Shown here: positions 19,201 through 27,285 of the stretch, one piece after another | Layout: every line of letters starts with the position of its first letter | Numbering within the stretch: position 1 is the stretch's first letter | Source of the DNA: a virus | IMG/VR virus record: IMGVR_UViG_3300021365_000041 | Location: 1 to 38,685 of that record | DNA: 38,685 nucleotides | Direction: 5' to 3' (one strand) | Notes under the pieces: generated by a model | The model's input: the letters and a program-made list of their open reading frames with translations, nothing else | What the model was told of the DNA's origin: nothing | The model's database searches: none | Program-made: the position numbers and the translations under genes

Positions 19201-22200
19201 GCACAACTACGCTACTCCAAGTTAGATTGTTGAATACAGGATTCTTATACAAGAACAATTGATAGCTTTCATCAGGCAAAAGCAAGCTGCTGTTAAGACT
19301 GTTTGGCGATGACTTCTCAGAGAAGATTTTCAAATAGTTTTGATCGCTAAATGCGCCCATTCTATAACATAGTCTTATGTCCATGTTTGACAATCTGGTT
19401 TCAAGCAAGTCAGTGCTGTCTAGCCCTGTAACTCTATTGTAATCAACAATCCAGTTTATATAACTGTTCTTGATTACGCCGTTGCCGTAGATGTCGATCA
19501 CTGATGGATCAATACGGAATCTGTTGTTGTACAGGTACTGATTGAATTCTGTATTGTATTTCCATAAGTCTCTGTCAGCAAACAGTGAGAAGTAACTTGC
19601 AGGTCTTGTTAATGCCAATAACTCTTGGATAGCAAACGGATAGTAGCTGCTACGTCTCCACACAGTTTCTACAGGGCTCATGTCTCCAGCAGTCCAAGAT
19701 TTCTTGAAACTGCCTTGATCATAACTGCCTACAATTGTGTTAATTGGTGGTAACAGATTGCCTTGACTATCAGTTGGAATACACTGCAACAACTGCGGAC
19801 GTACATAGTCTGGACGAACATAAGGTGCAATTGGATCTGCAACAAGGCCTGCAGCCATATCGTTCCACAATACCAAGTTGCCTGAAGTATACGGAGCTGG
19901 ACCATACTGCGTGTTCCACCAAGTTGGTCTTTCAGTTAGTCCTACCATTTCCCAGGGACGAGTATGCGGCGAATCTGTGTCGTACAATTGGAAGTAGATT
20001 GCTCGCCACCCACCTAACAGTGGAGCACCAGACAATCTGTTCTCGCTTTGACTGTAATTCCATGTAAAGGCATCGTCAACAACGTAAGTTTGATCTTTGT
20101 ACGGCAAGCGCACTGCGCCGTCCCAGGTTAAGAAACTTCTGTTCAATATGTCATTGACTTCTGTTAAACTATAATCAGTTGTGCGGAATTGGCCTGGAAT
20201 TACATCAACACTGCTAATTGGCGGAGTATATCTTTCAGCTGCACCAATTTTGATATTGTTGTATATTCGCTTTTCAAATTCCAGTAACACTGCATTTCTA
20301 TAATCGCCATCTTCATATGCAACAGTTAAACTACCATCGTGTCCTTGAATAACCTGCTGTGGGTCAACATATGTGTTATCCAGGAATTGTTGCGGCAAGT
20401 AAATTTGGTACAATCCCATACTGCTTGGTGTCTGCGGAACATAACTGCCGGCTGTTGATTGGTATTCACGGATGGTGATAATATCATCAATTGCCAGTGT
20501 AACTTCATTGGTATTGATTGTAACTCTTGGCCCATCAGCAGCAACAGTGTACTCATGCCCATCACCGGACAATATAGTTTGTACACCTGTACTCTTTGGT
20601 GTGTGATATACCAATATACCAGCATAGTTGGCATTGAACATATCATAACTGTAAAGTGTGTCAAAAACATTTGTTGTAATTGGTGTTACAGTATACGCAG
20701 TTGTCTCAAACGTGTTGCCTGATGGAATAGTATCTGTGTAATAGAATGGAGAAAATTGATTTTTTCCTTGGTTGAGAGCAAATAATGCTGCATCCAATAT
20801 TTCAGCAGTGCTTTTGCCTTCCCAGTCGTTTCTTGCTACATAATCAAGAATCTGCTCTTTGATTTTGTTATACTCATTGGCATTAAATCTGGCTGCACGG
20901 AAGAAATCAAACTGTCTATCTGATATAAACGGAGTTGTCATTGTTAGTGGTGCGCTTTGTTGTAATATTAGTTCACCGTAAGGAACAACATTGCCAAGGT
21001 CACGCACATTGTTTGCACCATTTATTTCGCCATCAAGATCTTCTAAATTTTCACAGATGCTGCCGTAGTGATTGCGCACTGTACCTAATGTGATGTTAGT
21101 GGTATTTTCATTCATGGCATTTGATTGCAGGTTATCAGGAATAGTATAAAATGCCACACTGCTTGCTTGGTCACTGATTGCTTGTACTTCAATTGAACTG
21201 CCAATTGGAGCTGTTGTACTATCTACAGCAAAGGTAATTTCAGTAACACCGTTGCTGTTAGTAGCATAGCCGTAATATTCAGGAAGAACAAAAGCGCCGT
21301 TAACAAAGACTTTAACCGGAATCAATGATGTATCAGAAATAACTGGTACGTCTAATTCAAGCGGAAGACCGTTATAAACAAAAGAGAAACTTTGTCGTTG
21401 CACATACGTGGAGAAACTGGTTTGCCATCCAAGTAATTTATCAAAGGTTGTTATAGTATTATACTGTCTAATCACGCCTGTGTCAATCTTTGTTGTTACA
21501 CTAACTGTTCCGTTAACGTATACAAATGTATCCACATAGAGATTGTTATCAAACAATATGTCGCCAACATTGGCAATAGTTTGATACTTGAGAGGCTGAT
21601 CAATGATTGAATCTGTAGCTCCAGTACCAATGGCATAGCTAAAAATCTTGGTACCAATAAATGTGGTACTTGGGTACACTGTGTTGTCACCAAAACTGTA
21701 TCCACTGCTATCGTACACATCAAAGAGTGGGGGCTGATTTACGCTGCTTTTTTGCTGTGCTGAAACCCAGGTCGATCCGTCAAACCAATAACTCAATCCT
21801 TGCAACGTTTCGCCAGATGTTACCACTGTTACACTGTTTGTCGCAACATCTGGTGTTGTTAAACTTGCTGGTTGCAAATCAATTACTGGTTCGCTACTGT
21901 CGTCAAACTGTACAAATTTTACAGCATAGATTTTGTTTCTAACTTCTGGATCTGCGTCTTGAGCAAAAATTACTCTTGAGCCATCAATAAAACTGTATCC
22001 ATCAACACTGTAACCAATAGTGCCGTTGATATTAGAAAACGCATCAGTTTCATTGAAGTCAATGATATTAACACTGTTAACAGCTTGTGTACCATAATCA
22101 AACAGCTTTAGATTTTTTCTAAATTCAAGTATCGGTCTTTTGCCGCGGTTGTCATTGTTGATTTCAAGTGCAACGTTGTTGTAGTTTGCAGTAGCAGTAA

Positions 22201-23821
22201 GTGTATCAATATGGAACCATCTGTTACTGCGGCTCCAGGCGTTTTGATCAATGCTAGCTCTACTAATGGTCATATAATCGGGTGTAGTTGGAGCATTTAG
22301 TGTGCTGTCAAAGTTGCCTTCGTCCCAACCTGTGCTGTCAAAAGGCACACTGGCACTAGCGGTATATGTTTCGGGTGTAATAAAGTTTGTAACCAATAGC
22401 AGTTCAATTGAGCCGCCGACACCTTCAACATAGTATTCATTGCCTGCATAACTATCTGGTGTTGTTGCTCCAATAAATCTCACTTTCAGTCCGCTTGTAA
22501 ACACCACCCCATTGGGAGAAGTATAATTTTTATGTCCAAGGATATCAGCAATTATAATACTGGCATCACTTGGCTGATCAACAAGACGTATCACACCAAA
22601 GTTAGTTTCGTCACTTTGGTCTTGGTAATATAGTATATCAAGATTGGCAGTAATAAGAGGCTGACGCTCGAATGTGCCTTCTGCATTTTTATAAAATGTA
22701 ACACCTGCATAATCAGTGCCGTATTCGATTAGTGTTTCTGAAAGATTGGCAATATCTTGTACTTTTGTTAGTTCCATAAATGGACGGGCAGGGTCAGCAT
22801 AGTTAAAGTTAATTCGCCACTGCACATATCTTTCTGCATCAGTTACCAGTGGAGTTCCGCTGTCAAAACCTTCATCAAATCCGCCTGCTTCGTCAATTGG
22901 AGTTTCTATAACCCAACCTAGCTCAGTGTCAGTGGTAAAAATCAGTGTTCTGTTTTGCAAATCAGTAATGCCATCAATACCACCATTGTCAGCTAAGAAA
23001 GTGTCAACGTATTGATTATTAATCTGATTAAACTGTAATGTATCTTCGACTAAATCAGTTGATCCAATATCAGCAAGTGTAAAGAAGAAATTCTGTGCTG
23101 TTGCAGCTGGTATCTTAAATGTCACTGTGCCAACATCATCGCCGTTGTTCTCGACACCAAGTACGTCACGTGAACTCTGATTTGGTTGTTGCGGCAAGAC
23201 TCCACTTGTGCCCGGAACACTTTGAATCCAAAAGTTTTGTCCAAGATTGTTTACATTGAAAGTGTATTCGCCCTGTCGACTGAGCGTGATTGTAGGCAAT
23301 GTTCCTGCTTCTCCGGAGAATGTGTATCCATCTACTGTATCTACAACATCAAAATCGTCAGTGATTGGAATAGGATTTGCAAATACATCAACTGAGTTTG
23401 GTCCTTCGGGTACCCAATAGTACTGTCCAAAGTTAACAAACTTGTCAAAGTCTATCATTGGATCCCATGAATAGTGCTCACTGTCAAACAACCTGTCATG
23501 ACGTGTTACGTTTGCACCTTGTAATTCTAAACTGTCAATGATTCCTGGGTAGGTAATTGCATTGCTTACAGTACTGGTATTTGGTTTAAGTTGAACAACA
23601 CCAGGCTCAAGCTGATAGTTGGTTCTATTTTCAGTTGCTTCAAGCACATAGTTGTCATTGGGATTAACTCCTTGTCCAACTTTACGTCCAATATAACCTT
23701 CAGTGGGTTTTAGTGTTGGATTCTGTGTAAGCTGGTCAAGTGTACTCCGCAACAACTGTTTGTTGGTAGCAGTTTGAAAGATTTCAGGAAGAAAATCTTC
23801 AGAACGAATTCTATTGGCCAT
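10265..23821 (-). CDS. Giant virion structural protein (4518 aa), baseplate/tail-fibre type
   Basis: One uninterrupted 13.6-kb reading frame follows gp6 in the position held by gp7/gp8 in T4. The N-terminus includes FDKFVNFGQYYWVPEGPNS (near 124-142), followed by many beta-rich modules. Recurrent modules of the form 'vfVNG...p..dYt....itF..aP..G..I' occur near residues 810-880, 2335-2480, 3950-4150 and 4417-4485. Seven FG...GAP repeats lie at about 2190-2890. Near 2960-3040 is GEFWWDLSTVRFIDYHQDT, and near 3470 FVSEYINEVKPYHVQVREF. Two GG/PGSGYT..P repeats occur near 3570-3640. Close to the C-terminus GLRRGTAGTG with a following His resembles fibre 'RG...H' domains. No enzyme motif was seen. 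It is probably a long, trimeric or wedge-associated fibre; the exact role is unknown. It starts 4 nt after gp6 with CGGAG upstream. Confidence 0.85.
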   Translation of the reverse strand: MANRIRSEDFLPEIFQTATNKQLLRSTLDQLTQNPTLKPTEGYIGRKVGQGVNPNDNYVLEATENRTNYQLEPGVVQLKPNTSTVSNAITYPGIIDSLELQGANVTRHDRLFDSEHYSWDPMIDFDKFVNFGQYYWVPEGPNSVDVFANPIPITDDFDVVDTVDGYTFSGEAGTLPTITLSRQGEYTFNVNNLGQNFWIQSVPGTSGVLPQQPNQSSRDVLGVENNGDDVGTVTFKIPAATAQNFFFTLADIGSTDLVEDTLQFNQINNQYVDTFLADNGGIDGITDLQNRTLIFTTDTELGWVIETPIDEAGGFDEGFDSGTPLVTDAERYVQWRINFNYADPARPFMELTKVQDIANLSETLIEYGTDYAGVTFYKNAEGTFERQPLITANLDILYYQDQSDETNFGVIRLVDQPSDASIIIADILGHKNYTSPNGVVFTSGLKVRFIGATTPDSYAGNEYYVEGVGGSIELLLVTNFITPETYTASASVPFDSTGWDEGNFDSTLNAPTTPDYMTISRASIDQNAWSRSNRWFHIDTLTATANYNNVALEINNDNRGKRPILEFRKNLKLFDYGTQAVNSVNIIDFNETDAFSNINGTIGYSVDGYSFIDGSRVIFAQDADPEVRNKIYAVKFVQFDDSSEPVIDLQPASLTTPDVATNSVTVVTSGETLQGLSYWFDGSTWVSAQQKSSVNQPPLFDVYDSSGYSFGDNTVYPSTTFIGTKIFSYAIGTGATDSIIDQPLKYQTIANVGDILFDNNLYVDTFVYVNGTVSVTTKIDTGVIRQYNTITTFDKLLGWQTSFSTYVQRQSFSFVYNGLPLELDVPVISDTSLIPVKVFVNGAFVLPEYYGYATNSNGVTEITFAVDSTTAPIGSSIEVQAISDQASSVAFYTIPDNLQSNAMNENTTNITLGTVRNHYGSICENLEDLDGEINGANNVRDLGNVVPYGELILQQSAPLTMTTPFISDRQFDFFRAARFNANEYNKIKEQILDYVARNDWEGKSTAEILDAALFALNQGKNQFSPFYYTDTIPSGNTFETTAYTVTPITTNVFDTLYSYDMFNANYAGILVYHTPKSTGVQTILSGDGHEYTVAADGPRVTINTNEVTLAIDDIITIREYQSTAGSYVPQTPSSMGLYQIYLPQQFLDNTYVDPQQVIQGHDGSLTVAYEDGDYRNAVLLEFEKRIYNNIKIGAAERYTPPISSVDVIPGQFRTTDYSLTEVNDILNRSFLTWDGAVRLPYKDQTYVVDDAFTWNYSQSENRLSGAPLLGGWRAIYFQLYDTDSPHTRPWEMVGLTERPTWWNTQYGPAPYTSGNLVLWNDMAAGLVADPIAPYVRPDYVRPQLLQCIPTDSQGNLLPPINTIVGSYDQGSFKKSWTAGDMSPVETVWRRSSYYPFAIQELLALTRPASYFSLFADRDLWKYNTEFNQYLYNNRFRIDPSVIDIYGNGVIKNSYINWIVDYNRVTGLDSTDLLETRLSNMDIRLCYRMGAFSDQNYLKIFSEKSSPNSLNSSLLLPDESYQLFLYKNPVFNNLTWSSVVVQRTATGYSVSGYSQDRPYFEILKSLTNGNFSTITVSGQTVRVANDYSKTVVQIPYGYEFTTTSAVVDFLNSYGAYLTSQGMTFDNTENGIILNWGQMAQEFLYWVGQSWTSGSLINLNPGANQITLSQPFSVVEGLGEENINDVMLNQNFGPMENKDFAVERLGNELKLVALDNQTFSFLNARFTSYEHIIVFDNTSIFNDLIYEPKTAARQARLLINGYTVFDWNGTLDAQGFILNQDNIEEWVPNVAYTKGQIVEYKNAYWSATRLLPPGETFVFADWIRSDYERIQTGLLPNLATKADSIRNNYDANTANLEQDADLLGFGLIGFRPRQYMQNLNLDDISQVGLYRQFLGTKGTITAAEIFTSANLGKEEAEYEIFENWAIQRGIYGANANRSYFELRLDESKLLSNPSTIAVIDPGEVNPANQTVLVDNIWKESYKITNKNILPTVTQTPEDLGLPTAGYVNYDDVDIKVFDYNDLTAVINNLETIDVGTNIWVAKANSYDWNIYRTNLVSASVVSVFDNLNGTCTISFDVNHGLLVNDRIVIKYFNDGVDGAYIVDGVPGLKQINVSLALAGDTTSLTGDGVCFKLESVRVAQASDVGNLSFATVISAGNQVWVDNDGTDNWAVLEKINPFATPTELSAATPVINDLFGTTIAQGLRNQGALVGAPGHNSGAGGVYTYNKADGNYVETSIVKPGATGFSGFGSSLASGQYDWAVAGAPVSNSSKGYAVAINRNGDNGTYRQTQLFIGQNIAYEFGYAVAVSNDERWMYISEPADNKVYAYTREDVQTQRLDFVGDGTTKTFVIEPTIVVDNNLVTAQTQLGVTKNNLATVAGSDWSLVESGGLQTVQFVTAPNNGDTIRIIRLQSKQFVGNNVTTVYDIGSVFTATDEYSFALYVNDVLQRPTYDYTFSSPNITFVSAPATGTEILINAQTHWDFVSTISAPASVIGAGRFGNSLATTTDGRQILVGAPNDTVGTSTLAGTAHIFDRSVQRFQVTDATIVTYTVADAPVGTPGVILNGTYLIAPGNANNSQYSVVGSAITIGTTANPIVLQVGDIIEIETNTFRLMQTIQSPTPGTGYNFASAVDQCSTNCSMYLGMPNDSAIIPEGGSVERWMNQARLYGTITGNTANPLLTIGDSIRINNYYVTLTGTTVASLVTDITTANIPNVVATEVSGKLQLTLENVVAGEEFIKLQVLPGPGSTPGAFADLGLTPIIYAQTVAPPIVYAFGHFGTSVNIDNTATTLVVGSPDATAFLPTTFDSSTTYFDSRSQNFLDPLAESGVVYTYDFLLAANASATNTGKFVFGQQVYDTSIASLDRFGTAVNYSDGILLVGAPNDDLGDSTGDFGRVSQLTNANRDPAWKAIYNQQPIVDAALLNSVFTYNKISNNVTNYLDFVDPLQGKILGVARANINYIGSIDPAAYNTGPVNNYGTQWNSTYLGEFWWDLSTVRFIDYHQDTIEYKARRWGQLFDGSSVDVYEWTQNTVPPAQYAGNGTVYNTTSYTVSSALDSAGTFITYYYYWVKGNVAVPVGKTLSSSAIEQYIANPRSSGITYIAAIAQNTLALYNCRDLISATDTILHVEFDKIANTDNVHAEYDLITVDDSKSFLGAGLYRKFLDSFCGEDTLGNLVPDETLGVADRYGVSFRPRQSLFVNRFLALENYLTRANKIVALFPTAESKTFKLLNSEEPEPTSASGTWDKRVATYAELTYQDLRLVPVGYNYLVQSDSTNEGLWTIYTVQAGKILLLSRVQNYDTKLYWNYVDWAGLTIDGVTRYNLSDKPEVEVALYSDLLALQNVSNGEYAKVQTNSFGKVEIYQYNAASAEWIRVWLEDGTFAIDETIWNYTIGRFGFDTEVFDAQRFDQAPTTETRQILKALNQEIFTTDLLIYRNELLIQTFEFIMSEQAAPDWLFKTSLIDVNHKIRDLIEYPIFRRDNQDFVSEYINEVKPYHVQVREFNLRYEGEDTYLGNETDFDLPAYYDELRQRFVSPILDENIEEPSSLSSFPSTAPIWQAWPYSQWINNYKLIVASVTVIAGGTGYTVAPQVVVTGDATTQAVMEARVNTAGNVVGVTVVTPGSGYTTTPTLTITGGNGTGATAVAVLTPNLVRDITTTIKYDRITYTSQVKDWTASTAYTAGELVRFPVPTVGVIDVTLPEVYSVTANFTSGTAFDPDNYTKVDPNTLDGADRTIGLYTPDPRDPGRELAQVMTGIDYPGVQVEGPDFDQNTGFDVGNFDINPFDNLDFGPEGLPTYDPGILDAIYESAFTDTYLGIRATDINVEGGGFIDTYSSHAPEELIPGSEFDTLDLKVYTRPGSDWNSNGHGFDIKTINVEYTGIGTVINFSALMLHPVGIDVINDTVTQNISPSNYTVNWVAKTVTVNAGASIGDTMSLTVWGIGGGSQLYKESFVGNTISNSTQIITVAYSEIVEMVVFVNGEITTDYTYAASGSFATVVTFTTQPLVTDWVTFVALGATTPTQYSWSTPIAQYFAYDGSSSQYPLTNSLQGTNIANMEVERNGFRLRPPSGIEYTADGSSLGPYYLPTADKTDQSLIADNDVLVYVDNVQKTLEVDWTLSTWDGSSDRYVEFNTDALPATGADIKIAVTTEADYTIVNTSDLLLRVGAIPAAEFTVYTYNDTAQQDILTKVFVGPTTQGVTTGTAFDESDYDDGPFDFTVGSTIDTNNFALGRLITDPGRISVTLNGDQISAGAGFDLSIGTDGLSILTVSGSILGAADVLAVTMFTMDVVPDSLNFRIFQDMLGNQKLLRLNNGNTTELAQAVAQTDDVLYFKDVSKLSEPNLASNIFGQVMVGAERVTYRVRNTSNNSVSGLRRGTAGTGASVHAIGTVASDVGPGEQLPTQYQEVTTTDSTNSGDGSTLTFIGSNIVVPTGIDSTELDESVRVSVGGTLQTPNTDYTITQVDSTQVEVTFVTAPASGSEIDISIVTGKVMYAQGASTASNGIALQEQTTPAALFLKDQG
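15165..17250 (-). repeat. Seven FG-GAP type repeats inside the giant protein (probable beta-propeller)
   Basis: Reading along the protein, seven segments begin with F-[GA]-x-[ASTV] and end in GAP or a close variant: FGTT..LVGAP, FGSS..AVAGAP, FGYA..MYISEP, FGNS..ILVGAP, FASA..MYLGMP, FGTS..LVVGSP and FGTA..ILLVGAP. Seven is the count expected for an integrin-alpha-like seven-bladed propeller. Spacing is uneven: extra beta modules sit between repeats 3 and 4, 4 and 5, and 5 and 6. The DxDxDG calcium loop of integrins is not obvious. Confidence 0.7.
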
Positions 23822-23824
23822 CGT

Positions 23825-26800
23825 TTATACTACTCCGCTGTTTGTTGCAGTTCGCAATTGACTGCTGGTAAGTGCGTCAATAACTTCAACGTCGTTGACT
23901 GTTGCGGCATTAACAAAAATTTCATTTGCCTGACTGCGTATTTCATATAAATCTCCAAAAGATTTTAGCGGATCGGTTGGCACAAGAACCACTGTGCTAA
24001 TAATGGTGCCCAGTTTATCGTGCAAGTAGGCACTGAGTTCTGAGAAGAAGAAAGTATCTCCAAAGTCCCAATTTTCAATAGTAAAGTATTGATTCATTGC
24101 ATTTACCACTTGACTTTTAATTTCACTTACACTAACTGTGCTGTTTGGATTTTTAACACATTTAATTGTTGCTCTAAGCTCAGTTGCAGATTTGGTTCCA
24201 AACAATGGTTTGAATGTAACACTGTTAAGAATGATGTTATCTGAAATCATTTTGTACTGATTTAGTGTGCTATAACTTGCAGTGAGTTCATCAATTGTTG
24301 GTTGTGCTGGTTCTGCTACAGTACCGGTGCTGTCTTTGACATAGTTCTGATATGCTGTATAGTATGCACTGGTAACAAGATAAATGTCAATGATATTGGT
24401 TGTGCCTGGATCAATGCGGCGACTCAACGGAGCATTGTGACGATACTGGAAGTATAAGTCTTGACGACCTGTATACGTTTCGTAACCAGTTACTTCGGCA
24501 ATAGTTCTCACTCCCTCAAAGGACACTGTTAACTTGTAAAACTTCTTATCAGTGTATGCATAAAAGATTTGATCATTTGGGTATTCACTTTTAACCAGTT
24601 CAATGTCTGCTTTTGTTGCAAAGCTGCCAATGACTACGCTGCTTGCAAGTGGCAAGTATCTTTCAAGATTGTCAAAGTCTGTGGTCCTTTGCAGATACAC
24701 ACGTTTGTTATTTGGATTAACTGTTGGATCAACCAGTGTTTCAAAGTAATCTGGATTGTCTGGCACGCCGTCGTTGTCTGAATCTTTGTATGAAATCCTT
24801 ACACGGAAGTCATCTACAAATCCGTCAGTTTCAACAGGCTGTCCAATGATATCCAATATTTCATCGCTGTTCAATGTTGAGCTTGAATCTGGCAAACTGT
24901 TTGTTTTCAGGACGTTGATAAAGTCATTGATAACTGTTCCTGTTTTTGGATCGTAAACTTTTTGTGTACCATCGTAAAAGAAACGTGTTTCCAGTACACT
25001 TGCCCAGTAACGCTCAAGACTTCTTGCATTCACAGTATAAGTTGCGCCATCTGTTTCAAATGCTATCAGCCATGAATTATCAAGTCCTGTGCCACTTGTG
25101 CTTTGTGCATTTGCAAGACTGAAAGTGGTTGCTGGATTTAAATTGGTTGATGTAATCACATACCAAGTTTCTGTGAGATTATTGTACCCAAGTCCAAATT
25201 CTCTATAAAGCTCAATTTGTTCTCGAATGGTTGTTTCAATCGAAGTTGGCAAATCAGTAATAAAGTTTACAACTACCTGGGTTGGAATTGCTCCAGTTGG
25301 AATAAAGTTGTTTAATGTTACAGGGCCTGTTCCGTCAGCATTGTTACCAACACCAAAGTTTGTTCCGTCAAGTTCCAGTGCAGTAACAGTTGCCCAGATT
25401 ACTGTTTTATCGCCGGGCAGTGTTGGTGAACCAGTTTTTAATCTGTTAAACTTGTCAAAATACTGCCCAGCCGGTGGAGTGAATTTGACCAAGCCGCCTT
25501 GTGCAATATATTTTTTGTTATCACTTGTTTGCGGACCTACTGGCGCAGGTGCTTGTGAAGCTACAAAGCGGAAGTAACCAGTTGTTTCATTTGTGCTAGT
25601 GGTGCTCTGTACCCAGTCTAAGTTTAGTATTGCCAAGTCAGGGCGGATAAAGTTTTGATAATAAAACTCCTGCATGCCACGGCCGCTCAATAACGGCTCA
25701 ACTTGATTTACAATTATATCAGAAATGTCATTTTGATCAATAAAGGTAAATGTGAAACTTGGAACTTCGGTATTTTCAAAAATCAATCCATCGCTGGCAA
25801 ATACATTTGTACTAGAGTACTTGCCTGTGATATCAACCAAATCCAAATAACGACTTGTGCCAATTGAACTTCGGTTAATTGCTTTTGATTTGATAATTGT
25901 GCTGTACAATGTGTATGGGAAGTTGTTGTAGTCTTCACCATTGACCATGCGATTCTGTGTGTAGTATCTTGCAGGCGCACGTTGTTTAATTGCATCAATG
26001 TTTTCTCTGTTGGTTGCATTACTGATAGGTTGTGTAAGCGCACAATTTAGTGTTAGTGTTTCATTGCGTCCGGTTCTACTAACATAAGCAATAGCAATGG
26101 TAACGTTTTGTAACTCATCAGTGTCAATGATATAGTTTAGGCCATTCGAACTTCTGACATAGGTTCTAAATGTGCCGACTGGAATACTACTGAACACACC
26201 ATCACCAAAGTTAAGATTGATTTGGTCGTTTGTTCTTGACGTAATAGCAAAGTATTTGCGCTCTTCAGGAGCAAGTTGCTCAACTGCACCGGCGTAGATA
26301 TTGTCCACATAAGTCCATTCAGTTTCAACGTTGCCCTCACTGTCAAGTTGATATAACCAAGTATCTTCGTTGTTGATACCTTCGATGTTTACGTTGACAA
26401 CTCTGTTTGAAATACGCTCGCCTAAATTGAATGTTGAGTCCTGCAAACTTCCTTGTTTGAACAAGAAGAAAAAGCCTGTGTTGGCACTGGCGTATCCTTG
26501 TTTGTCATTTCTATAAAGAACATTGAATGCACCGTTTGGACGGGGTGCTGGTTCGTATATAAAAGTTTTGTTTTGTGATGTTGCACTCACTGCTTCAAAC
26601 ACCATGTTAGTGCCATTCACTGTGCCATTAAACGGTACCACTGGCAAGAACCCTTGCACCAAGTTCAATGTGTACTCGTCTGTTTGTACACCAAGAATGG
26701 TTTGACTATTTCCTGGGCTCCCAAATCGCTGTGCGCCACCTAATGCAGAATTGATAATAACTGTAAACTGTTCGAGCCAGTTTGCATTGGTTGTATCATT

Positions 26801-27232
26801 CCAGTTAACTGTGACATTGGAAAGATTAACACCAGTAAAGTCCACAAGGTTTTCAGTTGTGGTTACACTTTGAACTTTGATGTATCCTTGTGCGGCTGTG
26901 TTACGTTTTGGAGTGTAGCTTACTAGCTCAGCAAGGCGTGTGACACTGTCGCGTCTTTCGGCAGTGTCAATGAAGTTTTCTCTGGTGTTAAGATCGTTTC
27001 TGAAACTGGCTGCTTGGCCCATAAAAGCCATAACGTCAAGTAGAGCAATAAACTCTGAACTCTCAATGTAATCGTTGAAGCTTTCAGGATAGTATAAACG
27101 AATGTAATCAATAAAGCTCTTGCGAAGTGTCTCAAAGTCATAGCTTTGAAAGTCGGCCTCACGATATGTTTGGTAGATACGCTTCCAATCTTCTACGCCG
27201 AATATACTGGTTTGTCTAGTTGTTTTTGCCAT
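23825..27232 (-). CDS. gp6: Baseplate wedge protein gp6 (1135 aa)
   Basis: The N-terminal 100 residues are typical of the gp6/baseplate J-like wedge family of T4-like phages: DFETLRKSFIDYIRLYYPE (near 32-50), SSEFIALLDVMAFMGQAAS (near 58-76), FRNDLNTRENFIDTAERRDS and then LAELVSYTPKR. ARYYTQNRMVNGEDYNNFPYT in the middle is the other characteristic stretch. In T4, gp6 forms the wedge ring that links gp25, gp53 and gp7 around the hub. This copy is much longer than the T4 protein of about 660 aa, mainly through beta-rich middle and C-terminal sections. It has a late-promoter-like box upstream and is followed after 3 nt by the giant structural gene. Confidence 0.92.
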   Translation of the reverse strand: MAKTTRQTSIFGVEDWKRIYQTYREADFQSYDFETLRKSFIDYIRLYYPESFNDYIESSEFIALLDVMAFMGQAASFRNDLNTRENFIDTAERRDSVTRLAELVSYTPKRNTAAQGYIKVQSVTTTENLVDFTGVNLSNVTVNWNDTTNANWLEQFTVIINSALGGAQRFGSPGNSQTILGVQTDEYTLNLVQGFLPVVPFNGTVNGTNMVFEAVSATSQNKTFIYEPAPRPNGAFNVLYRNDKQGYASANTGFFFLFKQGSLQDSTFNLGERISNRVVNVNIEGINNEDTWLYQLDSEGNVETEWTYVDNIYAGAVEQLAPEERKYFAITSRTNDQINLNFGDGVFSSIPVGTFRTYVRSSNGLNYIIDTDELQNVTIAIAYVSRTGRNETLTLNCALTQPISNATNRENIDAIKQRAPARYYTQNRMVNGEDYNNFPYTLYSTIIKSKAINRSSIGTSRYLDLVDITGKYSSTNVFASDGLIFENTEVPSFTFTFIDQNDISDIIVNQVEPLLSGRGMQEFYYQNFIRPDLAILNLDWVQSTTSTNETTGYFRFVASQAPAPVGPQTSDNKKYIAQGGLVKFTPPAGQYFDKFNRLKTGSPTLPGDKTVIWATVTALELDGTNFGVGNNADGTGPVTLNNFIPTGAIPTQVVVNFITDLPTSIETTIREQIELYREFGLGYNNLTETWYVITSTNLNPATTFSLANAQSTSGTGLDNSWLIAFETDGATYTVNARSLERYWASVLETRFFYDGTQKVYDPKTGTVINDFINVLKTNSLPDSSSTLNSDEILDIIGQPVETDGFVDDFRVRISYKDSDNDGVPDNPDYFETLVDPTVNPNNKRVYLQRTTDFDNLERYLPLASSVVIGSFATKADIELVKSEYPNDQIFYAYTDKKFYKLTVSFEGVRTIAEVTGYETYTGRQDLYFQYRHNAPLSRRIDPGTTNIIDIYLVTSAYYTAYQNYVKDSTGTVAEPAQPTIDELTASYSTLNQYKMISDNIILNSVTFKPLFGTKSATELRATIKCVKNPNSTVSVSEIKSQVVNAMNQYFTIENWDFGDTFFFSELSAYLHDKLGTIISTVVLVPTDPLKSFGDLYEIRSQANEIFVNAATVNDVEVIDALTSSQLRTATNSGVV

Positions 27233-27252
27233 GTGTTTCTATCCTTGGCAAG

Positions 27253-27260
27253 TATTTATG
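27253..27260 (-). promoter_or_regulatory. Late promoter box before gp6 (CATAAATA)
   Basis: The minus strand reads CATAAATA, 20 nt before the gp6 start at 27232, in the 53-nt gap after gp25. The sequence is identical to the box before the first baseplate gene at 34668-34675. AAGGA lies between the box and the start codon as the ribosome binding site. Confidence 0.6.
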
Positions 27261-27285
27261 ATATTAATAAACTGGGTAGTTTATA

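Noticed and set aside
23822-23840. TATAAAC before the giant gene as a late promoter
   Set aside because: Too close to the start codon and only a partial match; the gene is better explained as co-transcribed with gp6, 3 nt upstream.
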